From Parabacteroides chongii (lineage in GTDB: Bacteria > Bacteroidota > Bacteroidia > Bacteroidales > Tannerellaceae), in NCBI RefSeq assembly GCF_029581355.1, contig NZ_CP120849.1:2078501-2142500 (forward strand): DNA of 64,000 nucleotides, in the 5' to 3' direction. The notes under the pieces are model-generated. The model saw only the letters and a list, made by a program, of their open reading frames with translations, made no database searches and had not been told where the DNA came from. Shown piece after piece: positions 41,866-49,592 of the stretch. Numbering within the stretch: the first letter of the stretch is position 1; the number at the start of each line of letters is the position of its first letter. The position numbers and the translations under genes are program-made.

Positions 41866-43131
41866 ATGATAAAAATGAAGATAAGAACACTACTTTTTAT
41901 TTGTTGTACTACCCTCATGGCATCGGCAGTTTCGGCACAGCCTAAAGGGGAAGATACTCCAAAGCAGACTATACATATAGTGAAAATGGACAAACGCGTA
42001 TCCGAACTGATGGCTGACCGCGTCACTATCCGTAAAGATATGGGTTTGAAAGAACTGGCCGAAATCAATGCCCGTGTTGATGAAACACTGGCTGATAAAG
42101 AAGCTCTCATGTTTCCCGCAGACGAGTTGTACGGCTCAAATTGGGATACCCGTTGGGTTGATCCTTTCCGTGGTGGCTCCAAAGTAGAAATGCCTGATTC
42201 ATGTGAAATAGATTGTTCGACATTTATACTTCCCATTGATACTATGACACGGGTTACTTCCAAATATGGTCCTCGCCGTCGCCGTATGCATAAGGGGATT
42301 GACCTGAAGGTTCAGATCGGTGATACGATCCGTGCCGCATTTGACGGAAAAGTCCGTATTCGTAATTTCGAACGTCGTGGATACGGCAATTATCTGGTGG
42401 TTCGCCATCCGAACGGACTGGAAACTGTATACGGTCATTTATCGAAAATGTTAGTGGATGTAAATGATATTGTACGCGCAGGTGATCCGATCGCATTAGG
42501 AGGAAATACCGGACGTTCTACCGGTTCCCATCTTCACTTTGAAACCCGCTTCCTGGGACAGGCTATCAATCCGGCCGACATTATTGACTTCGAAAACTCT
42601 GTGCCTCACCAGGATACTTATGTATTCCATAATATAAAGATTAACGGACGCAAGAGTAATATTTATACTTCTTCCAGCGACCAGATGGTTTACCACCGTG
42701 TGAAATCGGGTGATACGCTGGGTAAGATTGCACGTATGTACGGAACCAGCGTGAATGAGCTTTGCCGTTTGAACGGTATTAAGAGTACTTCAATGCTTCG
42801 CTTAGGTCAGTCTATTCGGTGCAGTGCAGGTAGAAGTTCAAGCGTAGCTGCTAAATCGGAAACTAAACCGGCTGCAGCAAAAGCAACGACGACTGTGGCT
42901 GCTAAAACAACTAAGACAACAACCGTAGAGGCCGTAACACCTGTTGCTTCATTGACAGGAAATGCTTCAACAGCTCAGGTTGCAGAACCTGTTTATCACC
43001 GTATCAAAAGTGGTGATACACTGGGAGCTTTGGCGGCTAAATATGGAACAACTGTCAGCAAGTTGTGTGAGATGAACGGAATATCCAAGACAACCGTATT
43101 GAAACTGGGACGTTCCATCCGTTGTAAATAA
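41866..43131 (+). CDS. Secreted M23 metallopeptidase with two LysM domains
   Basis: 421 residues; signal peptide ends near SAVSAQ. A second ATG at 41875 is an equally possible start. The M23 domain (about residues 125-235) has MHKGIDL with the zinc His and Asp, then GNYLVVRHPNGLETVYGHLSKM and SHLHFETRF with the catalytic His pair. LysM 1 (YHRVKSGDTLGKIARMYGTSVNELCRLNGI) is near 273-318 and LysM 2 (YHRIKSGDTLGALAAKYGTTVSKLCEMNGI) at the C-terminus, joined by a Lys/Thr/Ala-rich linker. It binds peptidoglycan and cuts cross-links, or activates another amidase (NlpD/EnvC-like). It has its own terminator. Confidence 0.93.
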   Translation: MIKMKIRTLLFICCTTLMASAVSAQPKGEDTPKQTIHIVKMDKRVSELMADRVTIRKDMGLKELAEINARVDETLADKEALMFPADELYGSNWDTRWVDPFRGGSKVEMPDSCEIDCSTFILPIDTMTRVTSKYGPRRRRMHKGIDLKVQIGDTIRAAFDGKVRIRNFERRGYGNYLVVRHPNGLETVYGHLSKMLVDVNDIVRAGDPIALGGNTGRSTGSHLHFETRFLGQAINPADIIDFENSVPHQDTYVFHNIKINGRKSNIYTSSSDQMVYHRVKSGDTLGKIARMYGTSVNELCRLNGIKSTSMLRLGQSIRCSAGRSSSVAAKSETKPAAAKATTTVAAKTTKTTTVEAVTPVASLTGNASTAQVAEPVYHRIKSGDTLGALAAKYGTTVSKLCEMNGISKTTVLKLGRSIRCK

Positions 43132-43150
43132 GTTATTTTTAAGATAAAGG

Positions 43151-43194
43151 AAAGGCACAGCTGGAAACAACATCTGTGCCTTTGTTGTTTTTTT
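43151..43194 (+). terminator. Intrinsic terminator of the M23 gene
   Basis: AAAGGCACAG (43151-43160) pairs with CTGTGCCTTT (43174-43183), 13-nt loop, followed by GTTGTTTTTTT. Confidence 0.88.
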
Positions 43195-43196
43195 AC

Positions 43197-43204
43197 TATC
43201 TTTG
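43197..43204 (+). promoter_or_regulatory. -7 promoter element of the DUF1599-to-folE gene cluster
   Basis: TATCTTTG, 20 bp before the ATG at 43225, directly after the preceding terminator's T-run. Confidence 0.55.
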
Positions 43205-43224
43205 CGGCATAATATATTTAGTAT

Positions 43225-43770
43225 ATGGCTGATACGAAAGAACAGTTCGAAAAAGTGATCTCCCAGTGCCGGGAGTTGTTCGAAAAGAAGTTGAAAGATT
43301 ACGGTCCTTCTTGGCGGATCATGCGTCCCCAGTCGTTGACCGACCAGATATTTATTAAGGCAAACCGTATCCGTAGCCTTGAGATCAAAGGGGTGAGCAT
43401 GGTGGATGAAGGGATACGTCCCGAGTTTGTAGCCATCGTTAATTATGGCGTGATCGGATTGATCCAGCTGGCTAAAGGTTTTTCAGATACCACGGATATG
43501 ACGAACGAGGAAGCATTGGCATTGTATGATAAATACATTACGGAGACCAAAGAGTTGATGTATGCCAAGAATCATGATTACGACGAAGCGTGGCGAAGCA
43601 TGCGTATCAGTTCTTATACCGACCTGATCCTGATGAAAATCTATCGTACCAAGCAGATCGAAAGCCACGGCGGCAAAACAATCGTTTCGGAGGGCGTGGA
43701 TGCCAATTATATGGATATGATTAATTATGCCCTGTTCGGTTTGATCAAACTGGAATACGGCGAAGAGTAA
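43225..43770 (+). CDS. DUF1599 protein (nucleotide-modification-associated domain, duplicated)
   Basis: 181 residues built from two similar halves: KKLKDYGPSWRIMRPQSLTDQIFIKANRIRSLEIKG with INYGVIGLIQL in the first, and KNHDYDEAWRSMRISSYTDLILMKIYRTKQIESHGG with INYALFGLIKL in the second. This duplication is characteristic of DUF1599. The domain has been linked computationally to nucleotide modification, but the activity is not known. First gene of a cluster with BT_3928-like, tpiA, SPOR and folE, an order I recall as conserved in Bacteroidales; the next gene starts 3 bp downstream. Confidence 0.88.
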   Translation: MADTKEQFEKVISQCRELFEKKLKDYGPSWRIMRPQSLTDQIFIKANRIRSLEIKGVSMVDEGIRPEFVAIVNYGVIGLIQLAKGFSDTTDMTNEEALALYDKYITETKELMYAKNHDYDEAWRSMRISSYTDLILMKIYRTKQIESHGGKTIVSEGVDANYMDMINYALFGLIKLEYGEE

Positions 43771-43773
43771 TAT

Positions 43774-45051
43774 ATGAACTATAAAGAGACTGCAATAAAG
43801 ATACTGACAGAGTGCAGCCGTCTGCTGATCGGAGTCGTATTTATTTTCTCCGGTTTTGTAAAGGCGGTCGATCCGGTGGGAGGAGCCATTAAGATAGGCG
43901 ATTATCTGACTTCTTTCGGATTGGATATGTTGCAGCCTTTTACCGCCCTCGTTTCTTTTGCCCTCTCTGCTGCCGAGTTTGCGATGGGTGTCTGCATGCT
44001 TTTAGGGGTGTATCGTCGCTATAACTCTTTCCTTGTTTTACTTTTCATGGTGTTCATGACGCCGCTGACGTTATATCTAGCCTTGTTCAATCCGGTTTCC
44101 GACTGTGGTTGTTTCGGGGATGCGATTGTGATTTCCAACTGGGAGACTTTCTTCAAGAATCTGGTCCTGTCTGCTGCTGCCATCATGGTATTTATGCATT
44201 CCGGTAAGATGTTCCAGTGTTTTACCTATAAGGTGTATTGGTTCGTGGCCTTGTTTTCCTACTTTTTCTGTATAGGTTTTGCTTACTGGAATTACAACCA
44301 TCTGCCGGTGATGGATTTCCGGCCTTATAAAATAGGAGCAAATATACCGCAATTGATGTCTATTCCGGAAGGAGCGCCTGAAGACGAGTATAAGTATACC
44401 TTTGTTTATGAGAAAGAGGGTGTCAAGAAGGAGTTTTCATTGGAAGATTATCCTTCTGAGGACAGTACCTGGACCTTTGTCGAATCGAAGACCGAACTGA
44501 TAAAGAATGGATATGAGCCTCCCGTGGCTTCCTTTAATATCTATGACGGGGAAGGTGACGATGTGACCGACGATATATTGCATAACCCGCAACCGGTCCT
44601 CTTGCTGATAGCTCCGAAACTGGAAAAGGCAAACGACGAAAAGATCGATGAAATAAACGGTGTGTATGATTATGCGCTCGAACATGAATTGCCCTTTTAT
44701 TGCGTGACCGGTTCTTCCCCTGAAATGATCGACGAATGGAGTGACAATACCGGGGCTGAATATCCGTTCCGTATGGCAGACGAAGTGTTGCTGAAAACGA
44801 TTATCCGTTCCAATCCCGGACTGGTGCTGTTGAAAGACGGTACGGTGATGGCTAAATGGCATTATAACGATATCCCCGATGAGGAACATGTAAAGTCCGT
44901 CATAGAAGAACATCTGAACGGGAGTGAAACAAAAGAGAAAGAAGATGGCTGGCTTGTTACCATCCTATCGACTTTTACCGTACCTTTGCTGCTCGTTTGG
45001 GTATATGACTTTTTCCGTTTCCGCCGGAGACGGAGAGCTGAGGCTGAATAA
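43774..45051 (+). CDS. BT_3928-type membrane protein: DoxX/MauE-like domain plus thioredoxin-like region
   Basis: 425 residues. The N-terminal part (about 1-170) has four transmembrane helices and the DoxX/MauE-like motif FIFSGFVKAVDPVGGAIKIGDYL and PVSDCGCFGDAI, a conserved pair of cysteines. A middle extracytoplasmic region (about 180-390) has a thioredoxin-like pattern (PVLLLIAPKLEKA, LPFYCVTGSSPEMI, NPGLVLLKDGTVMAKWHYNDIP) but no CxxC active site. A last helix (LVTILSTFTVPLLLVWVYDFF) is followed by an Arg-rich end. A redox or maturation role at the membrane is plausible; function is not established. Confidence 0.85.
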   Translation: MNYKETAIKILTECSRLLIGVVFIFSGFVKAVDPVGGAIKIGDYLTSFGLDMLQPFTALVSFALSAAEFAMGVCMLLGVYRRYNSFLVLLFMVFMTPLTLYLALFNPVSDCGCFGDAIVISNWETFFKNLVLSAAAIMVFMHSGKMFQCFTYKVYWFVALFSYFFCIGFAYWNYNHLPVMDFRPYKIGANIPQLMSIPEGAPEDEYKYTFVYEKEGVKKEFSLEDYPSEDSTWTFVESKTELIKNGYEPPVASFNIYDGEGDDVTDDILHNPQPVLLLIAPKLEKANDEKIDEINGVYDYALEHELPFYCVTGSSPEMIDEWSDNTGAEYPFRMADEVLLKTIIRSNPGLVLLKDGTVMAKWHYNDIPDEEHVKSVIEEHLNGSETKEKEDGWLVTILSTFTVPLLLVWVYDFFRFRRRRRAEAE

Positions 45052-45089
45052 AAGATTTTATTGTATTTATATATTTAATTAATTAAGTC

Positions 45090-45845
45090 ATGAGAAAGAA
45101 TATTGTTGCAGGAAACTGGAAGATGAACACTACTCTTCAGGAAGGCCTGGAATTAGCAAAAGGATTAAATGAAGCCCTGAAAGGCAAAGCTATCAACTGT
45201 GATGTAATCATCGGTACTCCGTTCACTCATTTGGCAAGCGTTGCTGCTGCTATCGATACAGATAAGATCGGTGTCGCTGCAGAAAACTGTGCAGACAAGG
45301 AAAAAGGAGCTTACACTGGTGAAGTTTCTGCTGCTATGGTTGCTTCTACAGGAGCTAAATATGTGATCCTGGGTCACTCTGAAAGACGTGCTTACTACCA
45401 CGAAACTCCGGCTATCCTGAAAACGAAAGTTGAATTGGCTCTGGCTAACGGCCTGACTCCGATCTTCTGTATCGGTGAAGTGCTGGAAGAGAGAGAAGCA
45501 GGCAAACACTTCGAAGTGGTTGACGCACAGATCAAAGAATCTTTGTTCGATCTTTCTGCTGAAGATTTCGGCAAGATTGTATTGGCTTACGAACCGGTTT
45601 GGGCAATTGGTACAGGTAAGACTGCTTCTGCTGAACAGGCTGAAGAAATCCACGCTCATATCCGCGCAACATTAGCTGCTAAATATGGTCAGGAAATAGC
45701 TGACAACTGCACTATCCTGTATGGTGGTAGCTGTAACGGTGGCAACGCTAAAGAATTGTTCTCTAAACCGAACGTAGACGGTGGTCTGATCGGTGGTGCT
45801 TCTTTGGCTGTTGATAAATTCATGCCGATCATCGAAGCATTTTAA
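45090..45845 (+). CDS. tpiA: Triosephosphate isomerase
   Basis: 251 residues, normal length. It interconverts dihydroxyacetone phosphate and glyceraldehyde 3-phosphate. Catalytic residues are visible: Asn and Lys in GNWKMN (residues 8-13), His in ILGHSERR, and Glu in [15 protein letters not shown], whose following loop 6 is intact. [10 protein letters not shown] and GLIGGASL bind the phosphate. Codon use is more biased to the frequent codons than in its neighbours, as expected for a highly expressed glycolytic gene. Confidence 0.97.
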   Translation: MRKNIVAGNWKMNTTLQEGLELAKGLNEALKGKAINCDVIIGTPFTHLASVAAAIDTDKIGVAAENCADKEKGAYTGEVSAAMVASTGAKYVILGHSERRAYYHETPAILKTKVELALANGLTPIFCIGEVLEEREAGKHFEVVDAQIKESLFDLSAEDFGKIVLAYEPVWAIGTGKTASAEQAEEIHAHIRATLAAKYGQEIADNCTILYGGSCNGGNAKELFSKPNVDGGLIGGASLAVDKFMPIIEAF

Positions 45846-45882
45846 TATTTCATTCATTTGTAAAATGTATTGAAACAAATAA

Positions 45883-45924
45883 ACCGGACGCAGATGACGC
45901 AGACACGCGCAGTCTGCGTCCGGT
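45883..45924 (+). terminator. GC-rich 12-bp hairpin after tpiA
   Basis: ACCGGACGCAGA (45883-45894) pairs perfectly with TCTGCGTCCGGT (45913-45924), 18-nt loop. There is no T-run, so it may be a processing or stability element, or a partial terminator that lowers expression of the SPOR and folE genes relative to tpiA. Confidence 0.6.
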
Positions 45925-45955
45925 AAATATTGGCTTTACACTAAAAAGAATCGCA

Positions 45956-46459
45956 ATGAAGAAATTCCCTTGTATCGCTTTATTATTCATGTTGCTGGCC
46001 TGTGTGACCGGAGCGTCTGCACAGATAAGTACGGATGGATCGGCTCAGACGATCTTTGACGACTTGCAAACATCGAAGCCGGGTAAAGGCGAGGTGATTG
46101 TCAACCAGCCGGAGGCCCTTCGTAAAATGATCGGAGTGCGTATGTACGGTGAAAATGTCGAGAAGACGGACAGTACTGCTTTCCTGAAGATACAAGGATT
46201 CCGGACACAGGTGTTTTCCGGTAATAACCAGCGTAAGTCGAAAGATGAAGCTTTTGAGAAAGAAAAGAAGATCAAGGAACTTTTCCCGACAGTCCCGACT
46301 TATGTGACCTATACCGCTCCGTTCTGGAAACTGCGTGTAGGCGATTTCCGTTCACATGAAGAGGCTTATCATATGCAGCGCCTGTTGATGACTGCTTTCC
46401 CTTCATTCGGAAAAGAAATGTATATTGTAAAAGAAGAAGTAAGAATCCCTCTGAATTAA
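45956..46459 (+). CDS. Secreted SPOR-domain protein
   Basis: 167 residues; signal peptide ends near GASAQ (residue 22). The C-terminal domain (about 80-155) has the SPOR pattern: [78 protein letters not shown] domains bind glycan strands lacking stem peptides, often at division sites. It lies between tpiA and folE; it probably follows them in transcription but not in function. Confidence 0.9.
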   Translation: MKKFPCIALLFMLLACVTGASAQISTDGSAQTIFDDLQTSKPGKGEVIVNQPEALRKMIGVRMYGENVEKTDSTAFLKIQGFRTQVFSGNNQRKSKDEAFEKEKKIKELFPTVPTYVTYTAPFWKLRVGDFRSHEEAYHMQRLLMTAFPSFGKEMYIVKEEVRIPLN

Positions 46460-46503
46460 TATATGCGGAAACTCTTTCGCATCCCATTATATATAACACA
46501 GAA

Positions 46504-47097
46504 ATGACAAAAGATATAGACGCAAAGACCTTGGCTGAACGCGAAGAACTGGCTGGCCATTACAAACAAATACTTGGTTTGTTAGGTGAGGATGCCGAAC
46601 GTGAAGGTCTGCTCAAAACGCCGGAACGTGTAGCTAAGGCTATGCAGTTTTTAACTAAAGGATACAACGAAGACCCTGCCCAGGTATTAGCTTCCGCCAT
46701 GTTCCAGGAGGAGGATTACAAGCAGATGGTTATTGTAAAGGACATTGATTTCTTCTCTCTTTGTGAACATCATATGTTGCCTTTCTTCGGAAAAGCTCAT
46801 GTCGCTTATATCCCTAAGAAATATATTACAGGCTTAAGCAAGATTCCCCGTGTAGTGGATATCTTCGCCCGCCGTTTGCAGATACAGGAACGCCTGACGA
46901 TGCAGATCAAGGATTGTATCCAGCAGACACTCGATCCGCTGGGTGTAATGGTTGTGATCGAAGCACAGCATATGTGCATGCAGATGCGTGGGGTAGAAAA
47001 ACAAAATTCCCTGACAACGACTTCCGATTTCACAGGTTTCTTCCAGCAGGCAAAGACTCGCGAAGAGTTTATGAACCTGATTAAGAATAATCGGTAG
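46504..47097 (+). CDS. folE: GTP cyclohydrolase I
   Basis: 197 residues. It converts GTP to 7,8-dihydroneopterin triphosphate, the first step to folate. The zinc and active-site motifs are complete: [20 protein letters not shown] (Cys and His ligands), [23 protein letters not shown], and [28 protein letters not shown], with the second Cys ligand. Length and motif order are those of the normal type IA enzyme. It is the last gene of the cluster; a repeat array begins 41 bp after the stop. Confidence 0.97.
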   Translation: MTKDIDAKTLAEREELAGHYKQILGLLGEDAEREGLLKTPERVAKAMQFLTKGYNEDPAQVLASAMFQEEDYKQMVIVKDIDFFSLCEHHMLPFFGKAHVAYIPKKYITGLSKIPRVVDIFARRLQIQERLTMQIKDCIQQTLDPLGVMVVIEAQHMCMQMRGVEKQNSLTTTSDFTGFFQQAKTREEFMNLIKNNR

Positions 47098-47138
47098 TAC
47101 TTGCGGGAGGTTGACTTCCTATGCTTAGATGAGCGGCC

Positions 47139-47242
47139 TGCCATTATTATGACAGTGCTTTGCCACAGGCATGGCAGGAGTCTGCCATAACGATGGCACA
47201 ACTCTGCCACAGGCATGGCAAAGCACTGCCAACAGCTTGGCA
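47139..47242. repeat. Array of five 22-bp palindromic units with mirrored linkers (array 2)
   Basis: TGCCA starts recur at 47139, 47161, 47183, 47205 and 47227, an exact 22-bp period. Each unit is a 16-bp core TGCCA-N6-TGGCA (unit 1 ends TGACA) followed by a 6-bp linker. Units 2 and 4 are identical in the core (N6 = CAGGCA). Linkers read GTGCTT, GGAGTC, CAACTC and AAGCAC: the first and last are exact reverse complements, and the middle two pair over GAGT/ACTC, so the whole array is also symmetric about unit 3. It can therefore fold either as five small hairpins or as one long one. It follows folE. Confidence 0.9.
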
Positions 47243-47333
47243 AAATGTTTTTGAACCGACGATGGGATGACTTGTTGCCTGTCTGCGGATTAATCTTTTC
47301 GTTTATTCGTCGTATACCTTGCCGTGTTCCCCG

Positions 47334-47507
47334 ATGATCGAACTTAAACAGTTTGAAAGAAATTGGCAGATTGCAATTTTTGTGCTTGCTTCTCTGATTG
47401 CTTCCTTGGGTAGCATGATCGAATATCGGTGTGACCGGAAAAAGCTGGATGCCATGAAAGAGGGATTGGAAGAACTGAAAGAGTTTGAAGAAGATGGGCT
47501 GGAATAA
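47334..47507 (+). CDS. Possible small membrane protein
   Basis: 57 residues from the ATG at 47334. One hydrophobic segment (about 12-28, IAIFVLASLIASLGSMI) is followed by a charged C-terminus (RCDRKKLDAMKEGLEELKEFEEDGLE). The composition looks protein-like, but there is no recognised promoter and no family. An open frame on the opposite strand (47303-47566) is Ser-rich and less convincing. Low confidence. Confidence 0.35.
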   Translation: MIELKQFERNWQIAIFVLASLIASLGSMIEYRCDRKKLDAMKEGLEELKEFEEDGLE

Positions 47508-47591
47508 ATTTGCTGCGTTTCAATAAGAAATCCCCTATAGTCGTACTGGATACCCAGGGATGGCATACGAAATGAAGCCGGCTTCCGTTCT

Positions 47592-47599
47592 TATTTTTG
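47592..47599 (+). promoter_or_regulatory. -7 promoter element of the beta-barrel gene
   Basis: TATTTTTG, 19 bp before the ATG at 47619; no TTG at -33. Confidence 0.5.
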
Positions 47600-47618
47600 T
47601 AACAAATAAATACAGGTT

Positions 47619-48302
47619 ATGAGAAATAGGAGTTGTGTATGGTTCATGTGTGCTTTATTATTCGTTGCTATGGCGGGGAAGGCACAAGTGGTAACGCTGG
47701 AGAATGGGGTTAGTATTACTTCTATGCGGTATTCTAAGTTTGCGTTGGATAAGGTCTATCCTTATCAGATGGCTTTAGGAATGCAATATCTGGATAAAGG
47801 ATGGTATAATTTGTCCAGTAATATAGGATATACGCGAAGAGGCTCTCAGGTAGGAATGGTTACATTACAAGGAGAAGGAGATGTGACACTGAAAGAGAAA
47901 CTGCATTATCTGACAGTTAGTACGACATTTGATATAAAGAAGACAAGTCGTGACGGCTATACGTTCTTTGTGGGTCTCGGCCCTCGTCTTGATTTCAACT
48001 TGAAATCGGTGGCACAAACGTATGTAGATTTTGATCAACATGGCCCGGAAGGGTTTATTCCTACTAAAGAGAAAATAGATGGCTTTTATCCGGTTCTGTT
48101 TGGTTTGAAATGTGTAGGCGGTATACGGAAGGATTTCGGGAATATGCAGTTAGGGTTGAATATCGCCTATTTACCTAGTTTTACCCGTCTGGCGGAAGGT
48201 GTACGTGACCGGACATTTACTTTTGGATTATCCTTGGGGTATAAATTGGGAGGAAGCAAGGATGACACAGGAACCATCCGCTCTGTTCGTCGCAATAAAT
48301 AA
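47619..48302 (+). CDS. Outer-membrane beta-barrel protein
   Basis: 227 residues; signal peptide ends near MAGKAQ (residue 23). Alternating strands typical of an eight-stranded barrel are visible: KVYPYQMALGMQYLDKGWYNLSSNIGYTRRG, KLHYLTVSTTFDIKK, GYTFFVGLGPRLDFNLKS, FGLKCVGGIRKDFGNMQLGLNIAYLPSF and a final strand DRTFTFGLSLGYKLGG. The C-terminus then has a short polar tail (SKDDTGTIRSVRRNK), unusual for barrels, which normally end in an aromatic residue. It may be a small porin-like or structural protein; function unknown. Confidence 0.75.
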   Translation: MRNRSCVWFMCALLFVAMAGKAQVVTLENGVSITSMRYSKFALDKVYPYQMALGMQYLDKGWYNLSSNIGYTRRGSQVGMVTLQGEGDVTLKEKLHYLTVSTTFDIKKTSRDGYTFFVGLGPRLDFNLKSVAQTYVDFDQHGPEGFIPTKEKIDGFYPVLFGLKCVGGIRKDFGNMQLGLNIAYLPSFTRLAEGVRDRTFTFGLSLGYKLGGSKDDTGTIRSVRRNK

Positions 48303-48308
48303 ATCAAT

Positions 48309-48340
48309 GTTATGTAGATAGTCCGGGCTATCTACATAAC
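48309..48340. terminator. Bidirectional terminator-like hairpin between convergent genes
   Basis: GTTATGTAGATAG (48309-48321) pairs perfectly with CTATCTACATAAC (48328-48340), 6-nt loop. The stop codon of the minus-strand gene (48332-48334) is inside the stem. Confidence 0.75.
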
Positions 48341-49540
48341 TAAAATATAGGCTCTGTATTTAGTGTCTTTTGTGACAGGACATAATGGCAAATAACCTTC
48401 TCTGATCTTACCGTTCTCGATGGTAAGAGGATAAGCTTTTTTCATAAAACTATGACGCTCATAGGCTTCTCCCTGTTTACTTTCATAGGTGAGGTTGAAG
48501 TCTCCGATCGCTTTTGGGGCGAGGTATTTCTGATTGAAACGGAGAGCAAGCATTCCCATCGTGTAGCGCATATTGACTTCAATGCAAGGGTGGATTGCAT
48601 ATGCATCATTTTTGGTTTTGTAAACGATCATGTCTACTCCCAGATATCCGCAATATACATCCCCGTATATACTTTTCAATGCATGAGTAACAGCTTGCTG
48701 TATCTGCAGATAGACTTCTTCTCCAACCCAGCGCTTGATCGGTTCGCTCAGATATTCCTGGCTGCCCAGAACATTTCCGGCGTAAGCTCCTTTTTTTACT
48801 GTCCCAAAAACAGACAAACCTTCATATGTCACATTTCCCTGCCCGTCAGAGTAGAATTCCATGGCAATATCCTGTACCTTATTCAGTCCGCATTCAATAC
48901 TGACCATCCCTTGTTTATTGATCGCTCCCTCAATCCAGTTACGGTCTTTGGTTGTTAGTTTGCGTTCCGGTAACCATAATAAGCCTCGCCCTGAAGAGGA
49001 GTAAGGTGTTTTCACTACAAATGGAGCGTTCTGTAGGATCAGGTATTTTTCAACTTCTCTGATCTTTCGACAGAATTTAGGAGTAACAGGAATAGGCAGG
49101 TCCGGTAATTGCTGGCGGATCAGTTCCAGGCACTCGGCTGCCGTCTGTCGTCCGGTCAACCGGAAATAATCATCTTTCCAGGTCGGTATGGACAAATTCA
49201 GATTGAAATTCTGTTTTAATTTTTCGAACAGATGCAGGCTGTGCGGGGATATTCCCCAGGGAGCAGCTTCAAGTTCTATGGAAGACATTTTTTGCTCTTT
49301 CAACTCTTTATCGGTAACGAGCGTAGCAAAAGGTCTGAGCTCTTTAGGTAGTAAGGAGAAAAAACGGGGCGAGATAATCTCTTCCGCGTAGACATAATCG
49401 GTACTGTCGGCATACCATACCGGAAGGCATGATAGCTCCCTTATCATCCTTTGCACATTGGTTGGAGGTGTGTAATTTTCCGAACCTAGTAAAACGGCTG
49501 TTTCGTGGCCGGGATTAAAAAAATGTATCTGAGATATCAT
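48332..49540 (-). CDS. Uncharacterised ATP-grasp-like protein
   Basis: 402 residues, no signal peptide. The segment APFVVKTPYSSSGRGLLWL near residue 190 resembles the ATP-grasp nucleotide-binding Lys and Gly-rich loop, and IHPCIEVNMRYTMGMLALRF near 330 resembles the metal-binding E-x-N-x-R-x-T-x-G motif of that fold; GYLGVDMIVYK precedes it as in carboxylate-amine ligases. The N-terminal start ISQIHFFNPGHETAVLLGSENYTPPTNVQRM is unusual and looks conserved-type (NPGHE). It would activate a carboxylate with ATP and join it to an amine or thiol; substrates unknown. It is transcribed alone. Confidence 0.6.
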   Translation of the reverse strand: MISQIHFFNPGHETAVLLGSENYTPPTNVQRMIRELSCLPVWYADSTDYVYAEEIISPRFFSLLPKELRPFATLVTDKELKEQKMSSIELEAAPWGISPHSLHLFEKLKQNFNLNLSIPTWKDDYFRLTGRQTAAECLELIRQQLPDLPIPVTPKFCRKIREVEKYLILQNAPFVVKTPYSSSGRGLLWLPERKLTTKDRNWIEGAINKQGMVSIECGLNKVQDIAMEFYSDGQGNVTYEGLSVFGTVKKGAYAGNVLGSQEYLSEPIKRWVGEEVYLQIQQAVTHALKSIYGDVYCGYLGVDMIVYKTKNDAYAIHPCIEVNMRYTMGMLALRFNQKYLAPKAIGDFNLTYESKQGEAYERHSFMKKAYPLTIENGKIREGYLPLCPVTKDTKYRAYILVM

Positions 49541-49556
49541 AAGTGTATATAAACAG

Positions 49557-49590
49557 CGAAGCCGTCTGTTACTGAGACGGCTTCGTTTTT
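49557..49590. terminator. Strong 11-bp hairpin between two minus-strand genes
   Basis: CGAAGCCGTCT (49557-49567) pairs perfectly with AGACGGCTTCG (49575-49585), 7-nt loop, T-run on the plus strand (49586-49590). On the minus strand it follows the DUF349 gene stop at 49593 by 3 bp and precedes the ATP-grasp-like gene. Confidence 0.75.
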
Positions 49591-49592
49591 AT

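Noticed and set aside
47139..47242. CRISPR array
   Set aside because: Units are only 22 bp with 6-bp linkers in place of 30-40 bp spacers, the cores vary, linkers are complementary to each other, and no cas gene is present.
47303..47566. 87-residue minus-strand open frame overlapping the possible small membrane protein
   Set aside because: Ser-rich composition, no promoter; the plus-strand frame is more protein-like, though also weak.
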